Assembly: GCF_000524475.1 (NCBI RefSeq) | Contig: NZ_BAVQ01000009.1 | Span: forward strand, 96,343 to 160,342 | Reading direction: 5' to 3' | DNA from: Tomitella biformata AHU 1821 | Lineage (GTDB): Bacteria; Actinomycetota; Actinomycetes; Mycobacteriales; Mycobacteriaceae | Length of the DNA: 64,000 bases | Shown: piece by piece, positions 55,712-64,000 of the stretch | How positions within the stretch are numbered: position 1 is the stretch's first letter | Layout of the letters: every line of letters begins with the position of its first letter | Translations under genes and position numbers: made by a program | The notes under the pieces: generated by a model | Told to the model about the DNA's origin: nothing | Seen by the model: only the letters and a program-made list of their open reading frames with translations | Databases searched by the model: none

Positions 55712-56974
55712 TCAGTGCGCGACGGGGCACTTCCCGGCGCTGCCCTGCCCCGTGAAGTCCACCTCGAACTCCTTGATGCCGTTCAGCCATCCCGAGCGCA
55801 GCCGCTGCGGATCTCCCAGCTTCGTGATGTCGGGGAGATGGTCGGCGATCGCGTTGAAGATCAAGTCGATCTCCAAGCGGGCGAGATTCACGCCAACGCA
55901 ATAGTGCGCCCCGGTCCCGCCAAACCCCAAGTGCGGGTTGGGGTCGCGGGTGATGTCGAAGGCCATCGGGTTCTCGAAGACGTCCTCGTCGAAATTCGCC
56001 GACGCGTAGAACATCGCCACCCGGTCGCCCTTCTTGATCGCCTGCCCGCCGAGTGTGGCGTCGGATAACGCGGTCCGCTGGAACGCGTTGACCGGGGTGG
56101 CCCAGCGGACGATCTCGTCAGCTGTCGTGCTCGGGCGCTCCCGCTTATATAGCTCCCACTGCTCCGGGTGGTCGAGGAACGCGACCATGCCGTGGGTGAT
56201 GGCGTTGCGGGTGGTCTCGTTGCCCGCCACGGCCAGGAGCATCACGAAGAAGCCGAAGTCCTCCGGGCTGAGCTCGTGGCCGTCGACGTCGGCCTCCAGC
56301 AGGTGGGTCAGGATGTCGTCCGCCGGGCACGCCTTGCGTTCCTCGGCCATCTGGTACGCGTATCCCAGGATCTCCATGGAGGCCACCTGCGGGTCGCCCT
56401 CGTAGTCGGGGTCGTCATAGCCGGTCATCTGGTTGGACCAGTCGAACACCTTGGCGCGATCCGCCTGGGGGATGCCGATGAGCTCGGCGATCGCCTGCAG
56501 CGGCAGTTCGCAGGCGACCTGCGTGACGAAGTCCCCGGCCCCGGTGGTCAGAGCCTCGGTGACGATCTTCTCCGCCCGCGCGGACAGCGCCCCCCGCAGG
56601 CTGCCAATCGCGCGGGGGGTGAAGCCGCGCGCGATGAGCTTGCGGAGCTTGGTGTGCTCCGGCGGGTCCTTGAACAGGAGGATGTGCCGCTGCAGCTCGA
56701 TGGCCTCGCGCTCGATGTCGTCTTGGAATCGGACGATCGCGGTGTTCTCCCACGTGGAGTACACCTCGCTGTTGCGGGAGACCTCCATAATGTCGGCGTG
56801 GCGGGTGACCACCCAATACCCATCGTCGTGGTATCCGCCGACGTCGGGCGATTGCGGGCACCACCAGACCGGCGCGGCGGCGCGCAGCTCCGCGAACTCC
56901 GCGTGCGGCACGTGGGTCGCGTAGATGTCGGGGTCGGTCGGGTCGAAACCCGTGGGAATGTTTGGCGTGGGCAC
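55712..56974 (-). CDS. Cytochrome P450, CYP125-like
   Basis: A 420-aa P450 strongly resembling CYP125, the mycobacterial steroid C26/C27-monooxygenase: shared blocks include FKDPPEHTKLRKLIARGFTP, AVAGNETTRNAITHGM (I-helix), ADEIVRWATPVNAFQRTA (ExxR) and FGGTGAHYCVGVNLAR (heme Cys). CYP125 oxidises the terminal methyl of the cholesterol side chain to an acid. No KstR box was seen in its upstream gap; a PucR-type regulator gene lies just upstream on the same strand, suggesting independent control. Confidence 0.92.
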   Translation of the reverse strand: MPTPNIPTGFDPTDPDIYATHVPHAEFAELRAAAPVWWCPQSPDVGGYHDDGYWVVTRHADIMEVSRNSEVYSTWENTAIVRFQDDIEREAIELQRHILLFKDPPEHTKLRKLIARGFTPRAIGSLRGALSARAEKIVTEALTTGAGDFVTQVACELPLQAIAELIGIPQADRAKVFDWSNQMTGYDDPDYEGDPQVASMEILGYAYQMAEERKACPADDILTHLLEADVDGHELSPEDFGFFVMLLAVAGNETTRNAITHGMVAFLDHPEQWELYKRERPSTTADEIVRWATPVNAFQRTALSDATLGGQAIKKGDRVAMFYASANFDEDVFENPMAFDITRDPNPHLGFGGTGAHYCVGVNLARLEIDLIFNAIADHLPDITKLGDPQRLRSGWLNGIKEFEVDFTGQGSAGKCPVAH

Positions 56975-57039
56975 GATGATCTCCTCCTGGACAGGCCTTT
57001 GACCTCAGCCTGGCAGTGGAGCCCCGCCGCCCGCTTGGC

Positions 57040-58338
57040 CTAGATGTCCAAGCCCGCAGGTCGGGTTTGTCCGTCCGGCACAGTGCCAGCATCGTCCTGG
57101 CCGAAGGTGTCGAGGCAGTCCAGCGCCAGCTCCAGGTGTAGCGCTCGCTCGCTGATCCGCCGTCCGAGCCGGTCCTCGATCTGCTGCATCCGGTAGCGCA
57201 CGGTGTTCTTGTGCACGGCGAGGAGCCGGCTCGCGGCCTCGAAATTGCCGTGACTCACCAGCACCGCGCGGAGGGTCTCCCGGAGCCGCTCGGACAGCTC
57301 GTCGGCCTCCAGCAGCCCGCCCAGTTCCCGCTCGATCAGGGTGCCCATCGCGTCCGGCTGCGCGGCGAGCATGGAGACGAGCTCCACCTCCTTATAGCTG
57401 GTCACCGGCTGGTTTCGCCGCGCGCGCGCCGCGATCTCCTGCGCCGCCTGTGCCTCCCGGTGAGTCCGCCGAAACCCGTCAATGCCCGAACCCGGCCGGC
57501 CGATCGCCACGCGCACGCCCGCCGGCACGACGTCGGGATCGACCACAGGCTCGGCATCGGGGGCGGGGGCGATCATCCACGCCCAGAGCCCGCGGGAGCC
57601 CGACGGCACACACAGGATCTCCGTACAAGACGCTGAGCGTGCCAACCGGGTCGCCAACGACTCCAGGGACCCGGTCCCGGCGTGCGAGTAGTCGTCTGCC
57701 GCGACTTCCGATTCGGTCCACAAGACCATCGCGACATGGGACCGGTGGAGCGGGTAGCCCAACTGCGCGGAGGCCTCGTCGGCACTGGTGTGAGTGCCGT
57801 CGAGGATGGCGCGGACCATGTTCACGCGCATCGAGAACGCGCCGCTGAGCAGCTGCTCGCGCTCCAGCGTGTAGGTGGCGGCGAGGTCCTCGAGCATCGT
57901 GTTCATGACCTCGCTGGTCTGCTCCCACATCATGACCACGAGCTGGACCTTGAAGTCCGCGGGCACGTCCGCGTCGCGGACGAAATCCGTGACGAACCGC
58001 CACACGGCTTTATGGCCGGCGTGGTAAAGCTGGGAGAGAATGCGCAGTTCCAGGCCCCGTCGCGCGATAGTCCGGGCCAGCGAGTGCGCCTCCTCCACCA
58101 CCGGCACGGTCCACCGGTGCGAGCTGTCCGGCGAGGCCACGAGCACCTGGCGGAACTGGCTGCGCACCGCCAGCTGAAGGTCGCGCTGGATGTCCGTGTC
58201 GGCGGCGAGCTCCGGGATGTCCGCACCCATCGACTGCGCGATGCTGTCGATGAACGCCTCGAGGTCTGCGCGGGAGAGCGACTCGGTGACATAGTCGTTC
58301 ATCCACTGTGCGGCCTGCGCCGTGTTTGGTGCGTTCAT
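57040..58338 (-). CDS. PucR/CdaR-family transcriptional regulator
   Basis: A 432-aa regulator. N-terminal sensory region of unknown ligand, a central GGDEF-like CdaR segment, and a C-terminal HTH_30 domain (ASRLLAVHKNTVRYRMQQIE). I chose the ATG at 58338, preceded by GAGGAG. It ends 65 bases before the CYP125-like gene and most likely activates it, in the way PucR-type proteins control adjacent catabolic genes. Confidence 0.87.
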   Translation of the reverse strand: MNAPNTAQAAQWMNDYVTESLSRADLEAFIDSIAQSMGADIPELAADTDIQRDLQLAVRSQFRQVLVASPDSSHRWTVPVVEEAHSLARTIARRGLELRILSQLYHAGHKAVWRFVTDFVRDADVPADFKVQLVVMMWEQTSEVMNTMLEDLAATYTLEREQLLSGAFSMRVNMVRAILDGTHTSADEASAQLGYPLHRSHVAMVLWTESEVAADDYSHAGTGSLESLATRLARSASCTEILCVPSGSRGLWAWMIAPAPDAEPVVDPDVVPAGVRVAIGRPGSGIDGFRRTHREAQAAQEIAARARRNQPVTSYKEVELVSMLAAQPDAMGTLIERELGGLLEADELSERLRETLRAVLVSHGNFEAASRLLAVHKNTVRYRMQQIEDRLGRRISERALHLELALDCLDTFGQDDAGTVPDGQTRPAGLDI

Positions 58339-58487
58339 GCCACTCCTCGGACTACGCCGTCGCGCCGAATCGCCCGTCGCCTGGGCTGTCCCGGCTCTCA
58401 TCTGATTGTGCCCTGGATTCGGGCATGGGCCGCGGGTCGACCGCGCCGCAGACGCCCAGATCATGGCGGTCTCCGGCAGCTACGTCG

Positions 58488-59117
58488 TCAGTTCAGTAGA
58501 TGGCTTGAGTCTCCCAGCGTGTGCACGGTCCGGTTGTGGAAGTAGGCGTCCTCCCGGAGCACCGTAATGCTGCCGGGGCCGGCGCGGAAGGACGCGTATG
58601 CGCAGGCGGAGATCGGTAGTCCTTGCCAGGCGGCGATGACCCAGCTCAGAGAGCCGCCATGCGTCACAATAATTCGATGCGTCGCGCTATCGGCCGTGAT
58701 GCGATCGACCGCGCGGTACACACGCGAGACCCATTCCAGCTTCGTCTCCGCGCCCTCGATTCCCTCGTCGTGGGCCATGCGCTCCCCAACCCGGGGCGGC
58801 GGCACAAAACGCGCGTCAAGCCATTTCTGAGGGCGTCCGCCCGCCACGCCGTAGGACTTCTCCCTCAGGTCCGGCACACGGATCGGCTCGACACCGAATC
58901 GGTCCGCGATAGGGCGAGCGGTCTGGGCGGCGCGCTTGAGATCCGAGGTGTGCAACACCGGAACAGTAGTGGGCGGAATCAGCTCATGCAGCCGTACCGC
59001 GATCGCATCAGCGTCCCGACGCCCTTGGTCGGTGAGCTCGGAGTCATACCAGCCGCCGACCAGACCGTCGATGTGGTGAGTCGCCTCAGGATGCGTAATG
59101 ACGTAAACGCATTTCAT
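58488..59117 (-). CDS. Histidine phosphatase family protein
   Basis: A 209-aa phosphoglycerate-mutase-like phosphatase. The catalytic His is in ITHPEATHH, replacing the more common RHG (HPE instead of RHG), which is a notable change; a second His is in VTHGGSLSW. Other family elements (LTDQGRRDADAIA and TSDLKRAAQTA) are intact. The altered RHG motif may affect activity. The start at 59117 is the first ATG giving the family N-terminus. Confidence 0.82.
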   Translation of the reverse strand: MKCVYVITHPEATHHIDGLVGGWYDSELTDQGRRDADAIAVRLHELIPPTTVPVLHTSDLKRAAQTARPIADRFGVEPIRVPDLREKSYGVAGGRPQKWLDARFVPPPRVGERMAHDEGIEGAETKLEWVSRVYRAVDRITADSATHRIIVTHGGSLSWVIAAWQGLPISACAYASFRAGPGSITVLREDAYFHNRTVHTLGDSSHLLN

Positions 59118-59196
59118 GCACTCAATCTGCCACACAACCCGAAGAGTCTCCCCTCGCCGTGCTCGCGCGGTGGACAGCGCATCGCCCGGTGAAAAG

Positions 59197-59403
59197 ATGG
59201 GTTTCCGGCTGGCGACATATGCCGTGTGCATCGATGACGGGTGGATACTTCTGACTCGCCATGTTCCGGAGGGCGGAGAGGGCAACTGGACGTTCCTCGG
59301 AGGCGGGGTCGAGCATGCGGAGGACCCATTCGACGCCGTCACCCGGGAGCTCGCTGAGGAGACCGGCTGCGTTGGACTGGTCGGGTGCCTGCTCCAGCAC
59401 TGA
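59197..59403 (+). pseudogene. Truncated NUDIX hydrolase gene
   Basis: The frame encodes MGFRLATYAVCIDDGWILLT and a complete Nudix box (GGVEHAEDPFDAVTRELAEE then TG), then stops after 68 residues. NUDIX enzymes of this type are usually 140-160 aa, so the C-terminal half is missing. Other frames downstream do not continue the protein. It is next to a WYL-regulator gene. Confidence 0.75.
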
Positions 59404-59465
59404 GTGGCGGCGGCGCCGATCAGAGCGGCCAGCGGAAGGCCGCATCATGTGCGATGGTCGAGATC

Positions 59466-60497
59466 ATGACGCCGACGTCGACGCGGCTCTTACGGCTGCT
59501 CTCACTCCTGCAATCGCGCCCCCAATGGACGGGCACGGAACTTGCCGAGCGACTCGACGTCAGCGGCCGGACCGTCCGCCATGACATGGCGCGCCTGCGC
59601 GAGATGGGTTACGCGATCGACGGCGTCCAGGGCAGCGGCGGCGGCTATCGGCTCATGGACGGGGGTTCTGCGCTGCCGCCGCTCATGCTCGACGCGGATG
59701 AGGCGATCGCCATCGCGATCGGACTGCGCACCGGGGTCAACTGCATCATCGGGGGGATGGAGGAGACTGCCCTGCAGGCGCTCACCAAGGTCGAGCGGGC
59801 GCTGCCGGCCCGGCACCGACAGCAGGTCCGGAACCTCGGGCACTACACCGTCCCGCTCCCCGGCTCCCAGCCTGTGCCCGTGGTGGACCCCGCGCTGCTC
59901 ACACTCATCACGAACGCCTGCAGCACCCGACAGCGCATCCGGTTCGAGTACGATCGCGAGCCGGATTGGCCGCTGACCAGCGACGATGATACAGCTTACC
60001 GGGTCTTGCCCCCGTCGGGGCGAGCAACCCAGCACGACGTCGAACCGTACCTGCTCATCAACCGCCATCATCACTGGCTCCTGCTCGGCTTCTGCCGCCG
60101 CGAGGAGGATTGGCAGATCTATCTGGTCAGCGGGCTGCGGCCCCGCACCCCGCCGTGGGGCCCCCGCTTCACACCTCGTCCCCTCTCGGAGGCCGATCTG
60201 CAGGCGTACGTCACCCGCCGACTGCCGGGCGCGATGTGGGAGCAGCTCGCCACCGTCACCTTCGAGGCGCCCGCGGACCAGATCCGCGCTCGACTCGCCT
60301 CCGCCGAGGGCATTGTCGAGGAGATCGACGACCGGTCGTGCTCGGCCCTCCTCGGCGGCGAATCACTGAACGCCATCGCAGTCCTGCTCGCCCGCCTCGA
60401 CGTCGATTTCACCATCGAGGACCCGCCCGAGCTCGCCGAGCACGCCTCCCTGCTCGCGGAGCGGCTGCTCCGCCGAGGAACTGGCCAACATCCTTAA
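59466..60497 (+). CDS. WYL-domain HTH transcriptional regulator
   Basis: A 343-aa YafY-like regulator. N-terminal HTH_11 (TGTELAERLDVSGRTVRHDM), central WYL region (HDVEPYLLINRHHHWLLLGF where the W-Y-L motif is altered), and C-terminal WCX segment (TVTFEAPADQIRARL). WYL proteins respond to nucleotides or nucleic acids and often regulate stress or defence genes. ATG at 59466 is chosen; 59454 is an alternative. A short ORF follows 70 bases downstream. Confidence 0.87.
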   Translation: MTPTSTRLLRLLSLLQSRPQWTGTELAERLDVSGRTVRHDMARLREMGYAIDGVQGSGGGYRLMDGGSALPPLMLDADEAIAIAIGLRTGVNCIIGGMEETALQALTKVERALPARHRQQVRNLGHYTVPLPGSQPVPVVDPALLTLITNACSTRQRIRFEYDREPDWPLTSDDDTAYRVLPPSGRATQHDVEPYLLINRHHHWLLLGFCRREEDWQIYLVSGLRPRTPPWGPRFTPRPLSEADLQAYVTRRLPGAMWEQLATVTFEAPADQIRARLASAEGIVEEIDDRSCSALLGGESLNAIAVLLARLDVDFTIEDPPELAEHASLLAERLLRRGTGQHP

Positions 60498-60567
60498 AAC
60501 TAGGAACACGCCTGACCTAATCGGCGGTTACGCTGACCTTTCCATCGACCAAACCACAGGAGGACAC

Positions 60568-60702
60568 ATGGTCTCAACAGACATTATGAGAGGTATCGGC
60601 GAGTGGCTCGCGGACGGCATGCTCCGCGGCGACCCCTTCGCCCTTGCCTCGGTGGCAGTGCTGGTGCCGATCGGGGCGATTCTCGGCTCCACCGTCCTGT
60701 GA
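60568..60702 (+). CDS. Small hydrophobic protein, 44 aa
   Basis: A 44-aa frame starting MVSTDIMRGIGEWLADGMLR with a hydrophobic C-terminal half (ALASVAVLVPIGAILGSTVL). AGGAGG lies four bases before the ATG. It could be a small membrane protein. No family was recognised. Its clear ribosome binding site makes it credible; it may be regulated by the WYL protein. Confidence 0.6.
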   Translation: MVSTDIMRGIGEWLADGMLRGDPFALASVAVLVPIGAILGSTVL

Positions 60703-60910
60703 CCGCAATGAACCCACAATCGCAGTGGCGCCGGCGAATCCACTCGAGGACCTGATTCGCGAGATCATGGAGGTGTTCTCGTGATGTGAACTTGTCCGAG
60801 CCAGCCCTGGCGGTCGCCGCGGATCCCTAGCGGACAATCATGGCCTGGCCTCGAACCCAGTCCAAGGGCAACTCCACTGCAACACGGCCGCAGCCCCTTA
60901 GAGTCGTGCC

Positions 60911-61597
60911 ATGCCGTCTCGAGTCGTCTCCTTGCGCAGGTATCCGGTCAAATCGATGGGCGGTGAAGATCTCGACCGGGTCGATCTAGATCAGCGCGGG
61001 CTGGTGGGTGATCGCTGGTTCGCCGTCGAGGACGAGGACGGTCGTCTCGCCTCCGGCAAGAACTCCCGCCGGTTCCGCCGGCACGACGGCATCTTCGACT
61101 ACCGCGCGGCCACCACCGCGGACGGGGTTGTGGTCAGCCGCCCGGGCCAGCAGTGGATCGCCGGAGAGCAGGAGTTGGACGCCGAGCTGAGCAGCGCGTT
61201 CGGCCAAGCGGTTCGGGTGCTGCCGGAACTCGAGGTGCCGCATCAGGACGCTGGGGCGGTGTCCCTGATCAGCACCGGGACCTTGCGCTGGTGCGCCGAG
61301 CACCTCGGGGTCGACGCCGATCCCCGGCGGCTGCGGGTCAACATCGTGATCTCCTCGGACGAGCCGTTCATCGAGGAATCCTGGATTGGGCAGACGGTGA
61401 CAATCGGGGACTGCGCGCTGCGCGTGGCCTCCCGGATTCCGCGGTGCCGGATGATCGACATCGCTCAGGACGGCGCCGTGCCCCGGCACCGTCTACTCAA
61501 GCCGATCACGGAGCAGCGGGAGGCGAACTTGGCGGTCTACGCCGACGTCGCCACACCGGGTCGGGTGTCCGTCGGCGACACCATCGCCGTCATCTAG
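60911..61597 (+). CDS. MOSC-domain protein
   Basis: A 228-aa protein with an N-terminal beta-barrel domain (RRYPVKSMGGEDLDRVDLDQ, GLVGDRWFAVEDEDGR) and a MOSC domain (from RLRVNIVISSDEPFIEESWI; conserved Cys in RIPRCRMIDIAQDG). MOSC proteins transfer sulfur or bind molybdenum cofactor and can reduce N-hydroxylated compounds. The pattern fits the MOSC_N plus MOSC layout. It ends near the broken SDR gene. Confidence 0.9.
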   Translation: MPSRVVSLRRYPVKSMGGEDLDRVDLDQRGLVGDRWFAVEDEDGRLASGKNSRRFRRHDGIFDYRAATTADGVVVSRPGQQWIAGEQELDAELSSAFGQAVRVLPELEVPHQDAGAVSLISTGTLRWCAEHLGVDADPRRLRVNIVISSDEPFIEESWIGQTVTIGDCALRVASRIPRCRMIDIAQDGAVPRHRLLKPITEQREANLAVYADVATPGRVSVGDTIAVI

Positions 61598-61646
61598 CTT
61601 CGCGATTCCCGACCACCGCAGGGGCAGCTGGCCCATGGGGTCAGGC

Positions 61647-62142
61647 TCATCGGCCGGGGGTCGTGAAGTCGGTACCGGTCAACTGCGCCGTCTTGGCCCA
61701 GAGCTCGGCCGCGAGCTGCAGCTGCGAGGACAGCGTGACGACGCGGTCGGCAAGGTACGGCAGCAGCAGGTTGGTCAGCGCGAACGGGCCAAAGTAATTC
61801 GTCGCCATCTGCAGCTCGAAGCCGCCCTCTGTCCGCGAAAGCGGCACCTGCATGATCTCGGCGTTGTTGAACCAAAACGTCGAGCGGCCCGGTCCACTCC
61901 TCCGCGAACTCTCGCACCGATGCCAGGCTCGACACATCCAGCCGGCGCACCTCTGTGTGCCCCGCGATGCCGCGGGCGACCGCAGCCCCCTTGGCCTCGT
62001 TGCGCACCGCCAGCACCACCCGGGCGCCGACCCGCGCCAACTCCCGCGCGGTGATCAGGCCCAGACCGTCCGTTGCGCCGGTCACCACAATCGTCTTTCC
62101 GGTCAGATCCGGCAGATCGGCCGCAGTCCACTTCGTCGCCAT
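61647..62142 (-). pseudogene. Frameshifted and C-truncated SDR gene
   Basis: The first part (MATKWTAADLPDLTGKTIVV, TGATDGLG motif, to GPLDVLV) is followed by a frame change at about 61869, where an extra base precedes the NNAEIMQVPLSRTEGG codons. The second part lacks everything after VVTLSSQLQLAAELW and stops at TDFTTPGR, so the catalytic Tyr/Lys and C-terminal half (about 130 residues) are missing. The SDR is therefore inactive. Confidence 0.8.
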
Positions 62143-62237
62143 CTCGGCTCCCGTCCACGCCGCCCCGGGCCGGTTCCGGACCCACATTCCACGTTAGGCC
62201 GAGAACGGCAAACTCCGCGACGCCTCCCTGTGGCAGC

Positions 62238-62951
62238 TCAGTCGTTTGCGGCCTTGAGTTGGGGATAGAGCGCCTCGATCGGCGCCGCGAGCCCGGCCTT
62301 GACCTGTACGGACATCTCGTCGGCGAGGACCTCGTGCTCGCCGGCCTCGACCGCGTCGAACACCATGCGCACAAGGTCCGCGGGCTGGGTCTTGGGGTCG
62401 GTGGTGTGTGCGGCCATCGGGGTGTCGACCCAGCCGACGTGCACGCCGACCACGTGGACACCCTGGGGCGCGAGCTCGAGGCGCAGGGAGTTTGTCGCCG
62501 ACCACAAGGCGGCCTTGGTGGCGCTGTAGATACCGGCAATGGCATACCAGCTCAGCAGCGAGTGGATATCAATGATGACCGACTCGTCCTTGGCGGCGAG
62601 GATCGGCGCGAACGCACGGGCGAGGAAGAGCGGGCCGAGAAAGTTTGTCTCGACGTTGGCGCGGATCTCCTCGTCGGTATGGGTGAGGATGCCCGAACTT
62701 GAGGTGGAGGTGCCGGCGTTGTTGATGAGCACCGTCACGTCGCCGGCCGCCTTCGCCGCCGCGTGGATCGACGCGGGGTCGGTGACATCGAGGCGGAGGG
62801 GGACGATGCGCTCGTCGTCCCAGGCACGGGGGTTGCGTGCGGTGGCGTAGACCTTCACCGCGCCGCGGGCGAGGGCTTCCTGGACGAAATGGGTTCCGAT
62901 GCCGCCGTTCGCTCCCGTGACGAGGACGACGGATCCGTTGAGTGCAGGCAT
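62238..62951 (-). CDS. Short-chain dehydrogenase/reductase (SDR)
   Basis: A 237-aa SDR. Cofactor motif TGANGGIG, NNAG, catalytic Ser in DIHSLLSW (His-Ser) and YSATK (YxxxK). It should reduce or oxidise a carbonyl/alcohol with NAD(P). It lies one base from the quinone-oxidoreductase gene stop, so the two are an operon, transcribed from upstream of 63900. The substrate is unknown. Confidence 0.9.
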   Translation of the reverse strand: MPALNGSVVLVTGANGGIGTHFVQEALARGAVKVYATARNPRAWDDERIVPLRLDVTDPASIHAAAKAAGDVTVLINNAGTSTSSSGILTHTDEEIRANVETNFLGPLFLARAFAPILAAKDESVIIDIHSLLSWYAIAGIYSATKAALWSATNSLRLELAPQGVHVVGVHVGWVDTPMAAHTTDPKTQPADLVRMVFDAVEAGEHEVLADEMSVQVKAGLAAPIEALYPQLKAAND

Positions 62952-62952
62952 G

Positions 62953-63900
62953 TCAGGCTCCTTCAGAGACCAGTGTCAGCACGGTCTTGCCCGGACCGGA
63001 CTTGGTGGACTGTGCGATGCCGGCCTGGGTGAGAGGGTAGGTCGCGGAGATGGTGGGGATGAGCCGTCCAGCAGCGGCCAGGTCTGCCAGTGCGGTCATG
63101 CCCAGGCGATCGGCTTCGACGAATATCCCGGCCAGGCGGATCCCCCGCGTGCGCGCGTCGTCTGCGATGGCCGCGAGAGTCGGAGGCAGTGTTGAGATCA
63201 GGATCCCGCCGGGTTTGAGCACGTCCAGAGCCTTGGCCGGGGAATCGCCGCCGACGGTCTCCAGGACCACGTCCAGGTTGTCGACGACCCGATGGAAGTC
63301 CGTGGTGGTGTAGTCGATCACCTCGTCTGCGCCCAGCGCGCGAACGAAGTCGGTGTTGGCGGTCGAGGCCACGCCGATGACATGCGCGCCGCGGTCCTTG
63401 GCGATCTGCACAGCGAAGTGGCCGACGCCACCGGAGGCGCCATTGATCAGCACCCGGCTGCCTTCGCCGATCCGGGCGGTGTCCACCAGCGCTTGCCAGG
63501 CGGTCAGTCCTGACAGGGGCACTGCCGCGGCGTGAATGTGGTCGAGTCGATCCGGCTTCGGCACGAAGGCGCGGGCCGGGCCGACAGCGTACTGCGCATG
63601 GGCGCCGTGGCCGTGCGGGAAGGGCAACATGCCGAACACCGCGTCACCGGGCTGATAGATCGTCACCCCTGGACCTATGGCCTCGACGGTGCCCGAGACG
63701 TCCCAGCCGAGCACGAACGGCGGCTTGCCGACGAACATGCCGGTCTGCCGATTCATCCCGTCGACGGGATTCACGCTCGCGGCATGCACCCGGACGAGGA
63801 TCTCGCCCAGGCCGGGTTCGGGAACCGCGACGGTGACGGACTTGAGGACCTCGGGCCCACCAAGTTCATCCTGGCTGATGGCCTGCATCGTGTCATTCAT
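62953..63900 (-). CDS. NADP-dependent quinone oxidoreductase-like MDR protein
   Basis: A 315-aa zinc-free MDR enzyme. GWDVSGTVEAIGPGV and the cofactor motif INGASGGVGHFAVQIAK are typical of quinone oxidoreductases; no zinc cluster is present. It could reduce quinones or enones with NADPH. It is the first gene of a two-gene operon with the SDR. An AACTAGTT palindrome lies about 60 bases upstream (63962-63969) and may be part of the promoter. Confidence 0.9.
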   Translation of the reverse strand: MNDTMQAISQDELGGPEVLKSVTVAVPEPGLGEILVRVHAASVNPVDGMNRQTGMFVGKPPFVLGWDVSGTVEAIGPGVTIYQPGDAVFGMLPFPHGHGAHAQYAVGPARAFVPKPDRLDHIHAAAVPLSGLTAWQALVDTARIGEGSRVLINGASGGVGHFAVQIAKDRGAHVIGVASTANTDFVRALGADEVIDYTTTDFHRVVDNLDVVLETVGGDSPAKALDVLKPGGILISTLPPTLAAIADDARTRGIRLAGIFVEADRLGMTALADLAAAGRLIPTISATYPLTQAGIAQSTKSGPGKTVLTLVSEGA

Positions 63901-64000
63901 GCCTACTCCTTACTCGGAACACACGGCAGGGTCACGTCAAAGTCGCGTTTCCGCTGGAGAGAACTAGTTTTATCGCGTCTTGAAGGCAGTGCTGATAGTG

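Noticed and set aside
63959..63972. KstR-like box (GAGAACTAGTTTTA) upstream of the quinone oxidoreductase gene
   Set aside because: It fits TnnAACnnGTTnnA except the first base, but one site with a mismatch upstream of a gene not linked to steroid catabolism is not enough.
1..64000. CRISPR arrays, tRNA, rRNA, transposases and integrases
   Set aside because: Looked for; no repeat-spacer pattern, RNA gene or mobile-element enzyme was recognised.

Overview
The window is chromosomal DNA of a high-GC actinobacterium, most likely a mycolic-acid-containing member of the Mycobacteriales (Gordonia, Tsukamurella, Rhodococcus or a relative; genus not decided here). The evidence is an IrtAB-type siderophore importer with an IdeR/DtxR iron box, a CYP125-like P450, KshA/KshB-like and HsaE/F/G-like catabolic enzymes, and many redox and acyl-CoA genes. 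No rRNA, tRNA, CRISPR array, insertion sequence or integrase was recognised.

Region 1 (1-14.2 kb) is visibly less GC-rich than the rest and looks like an acquired catabolic island. It encodes a partial enoyl-CoA hydratase, two adjacent acyl-CoA dehydrogenases, a KshA-like Rieske oxygenase, an unusual double-HTH TetR regulator, a zinc alcohol dehydrogenase, two SDRs, an SRPBCC protein, an Old Yellow Enzyme, a KshB-like reductase, a Baeyer-Villiger monooxygenase and an alpha/beta hydrolase. Three promoters in the island (3487-3515, 9100-9128, 14195-14223) share -35 TTGACG, an exact 17-bp spacer and a TACNGT -10. Each carries the operator GTAGCCAWTGGCTAC (one copy degenerate) between the boxes. 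Together they could drive most of the island, which reads as one repressed regulon for breaking down an alicyclic, steroid- or terpenoid-like compound.

Region 2 (14.5-26.9 kb) holds general metabolism: a coiled-coil membrane protein, TetR + MpaB-like oxygenase + MaoC, an AdhC-type dehydrogenase, an ArsR regulator divergent from a second OYE (41-bp operator array), VKOR, an amidohydrolase/acyl-CoA ligase pair, and an XRE-cupin regulator divergent from a methyltransferase.

Region 3 (26.9-31.6 kb): a pseudogene with two frameshifts sits between two near-identical long palindromes. Next to it is the meta-cleavage lower pathway (hydratase, acylating aldehyde dehydrogenase, aldolase) divergent from an IclR regulator.

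Region 4 (31.6-45.3 kb) holds secreted proteins, a SnoaL/MBL pair, an FMN lactate dehydrogenase, a relic SDR tail, a run of small genes, an HNH-like nuclease, and an AlbA/Schlafen-type ATP-binding regulator with three helically phased 18-bp operators in front of it. DUF6308, PIG-L deacetylase and amino-acid permease genes follow.

Region 5 (45.5-50.8 kb) is an iron-box-controlled siderophore import operon. Its irtA-like gene is broken in the FAD domain by what looks like a microhomology deletion. A small P450 relic lies just upstream.

Region 6 (50.9-64 kb) holds a secreted TAP-like hydrolase, an NTF2-like/TetR operon, an FAD hydroxylase, CYP125-like P450 with PucR regulator, histidine phosphatase, a truncated NUDIX gene, a WYL regulator with a 44-aa microprotein, MOSC, a broken SDR, and an SDR/quinone-oxidoreductase pair. 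Five gene-decay events in the window suggest ongoing gene loss, although single-base frameshifts could also be sequencing errors.
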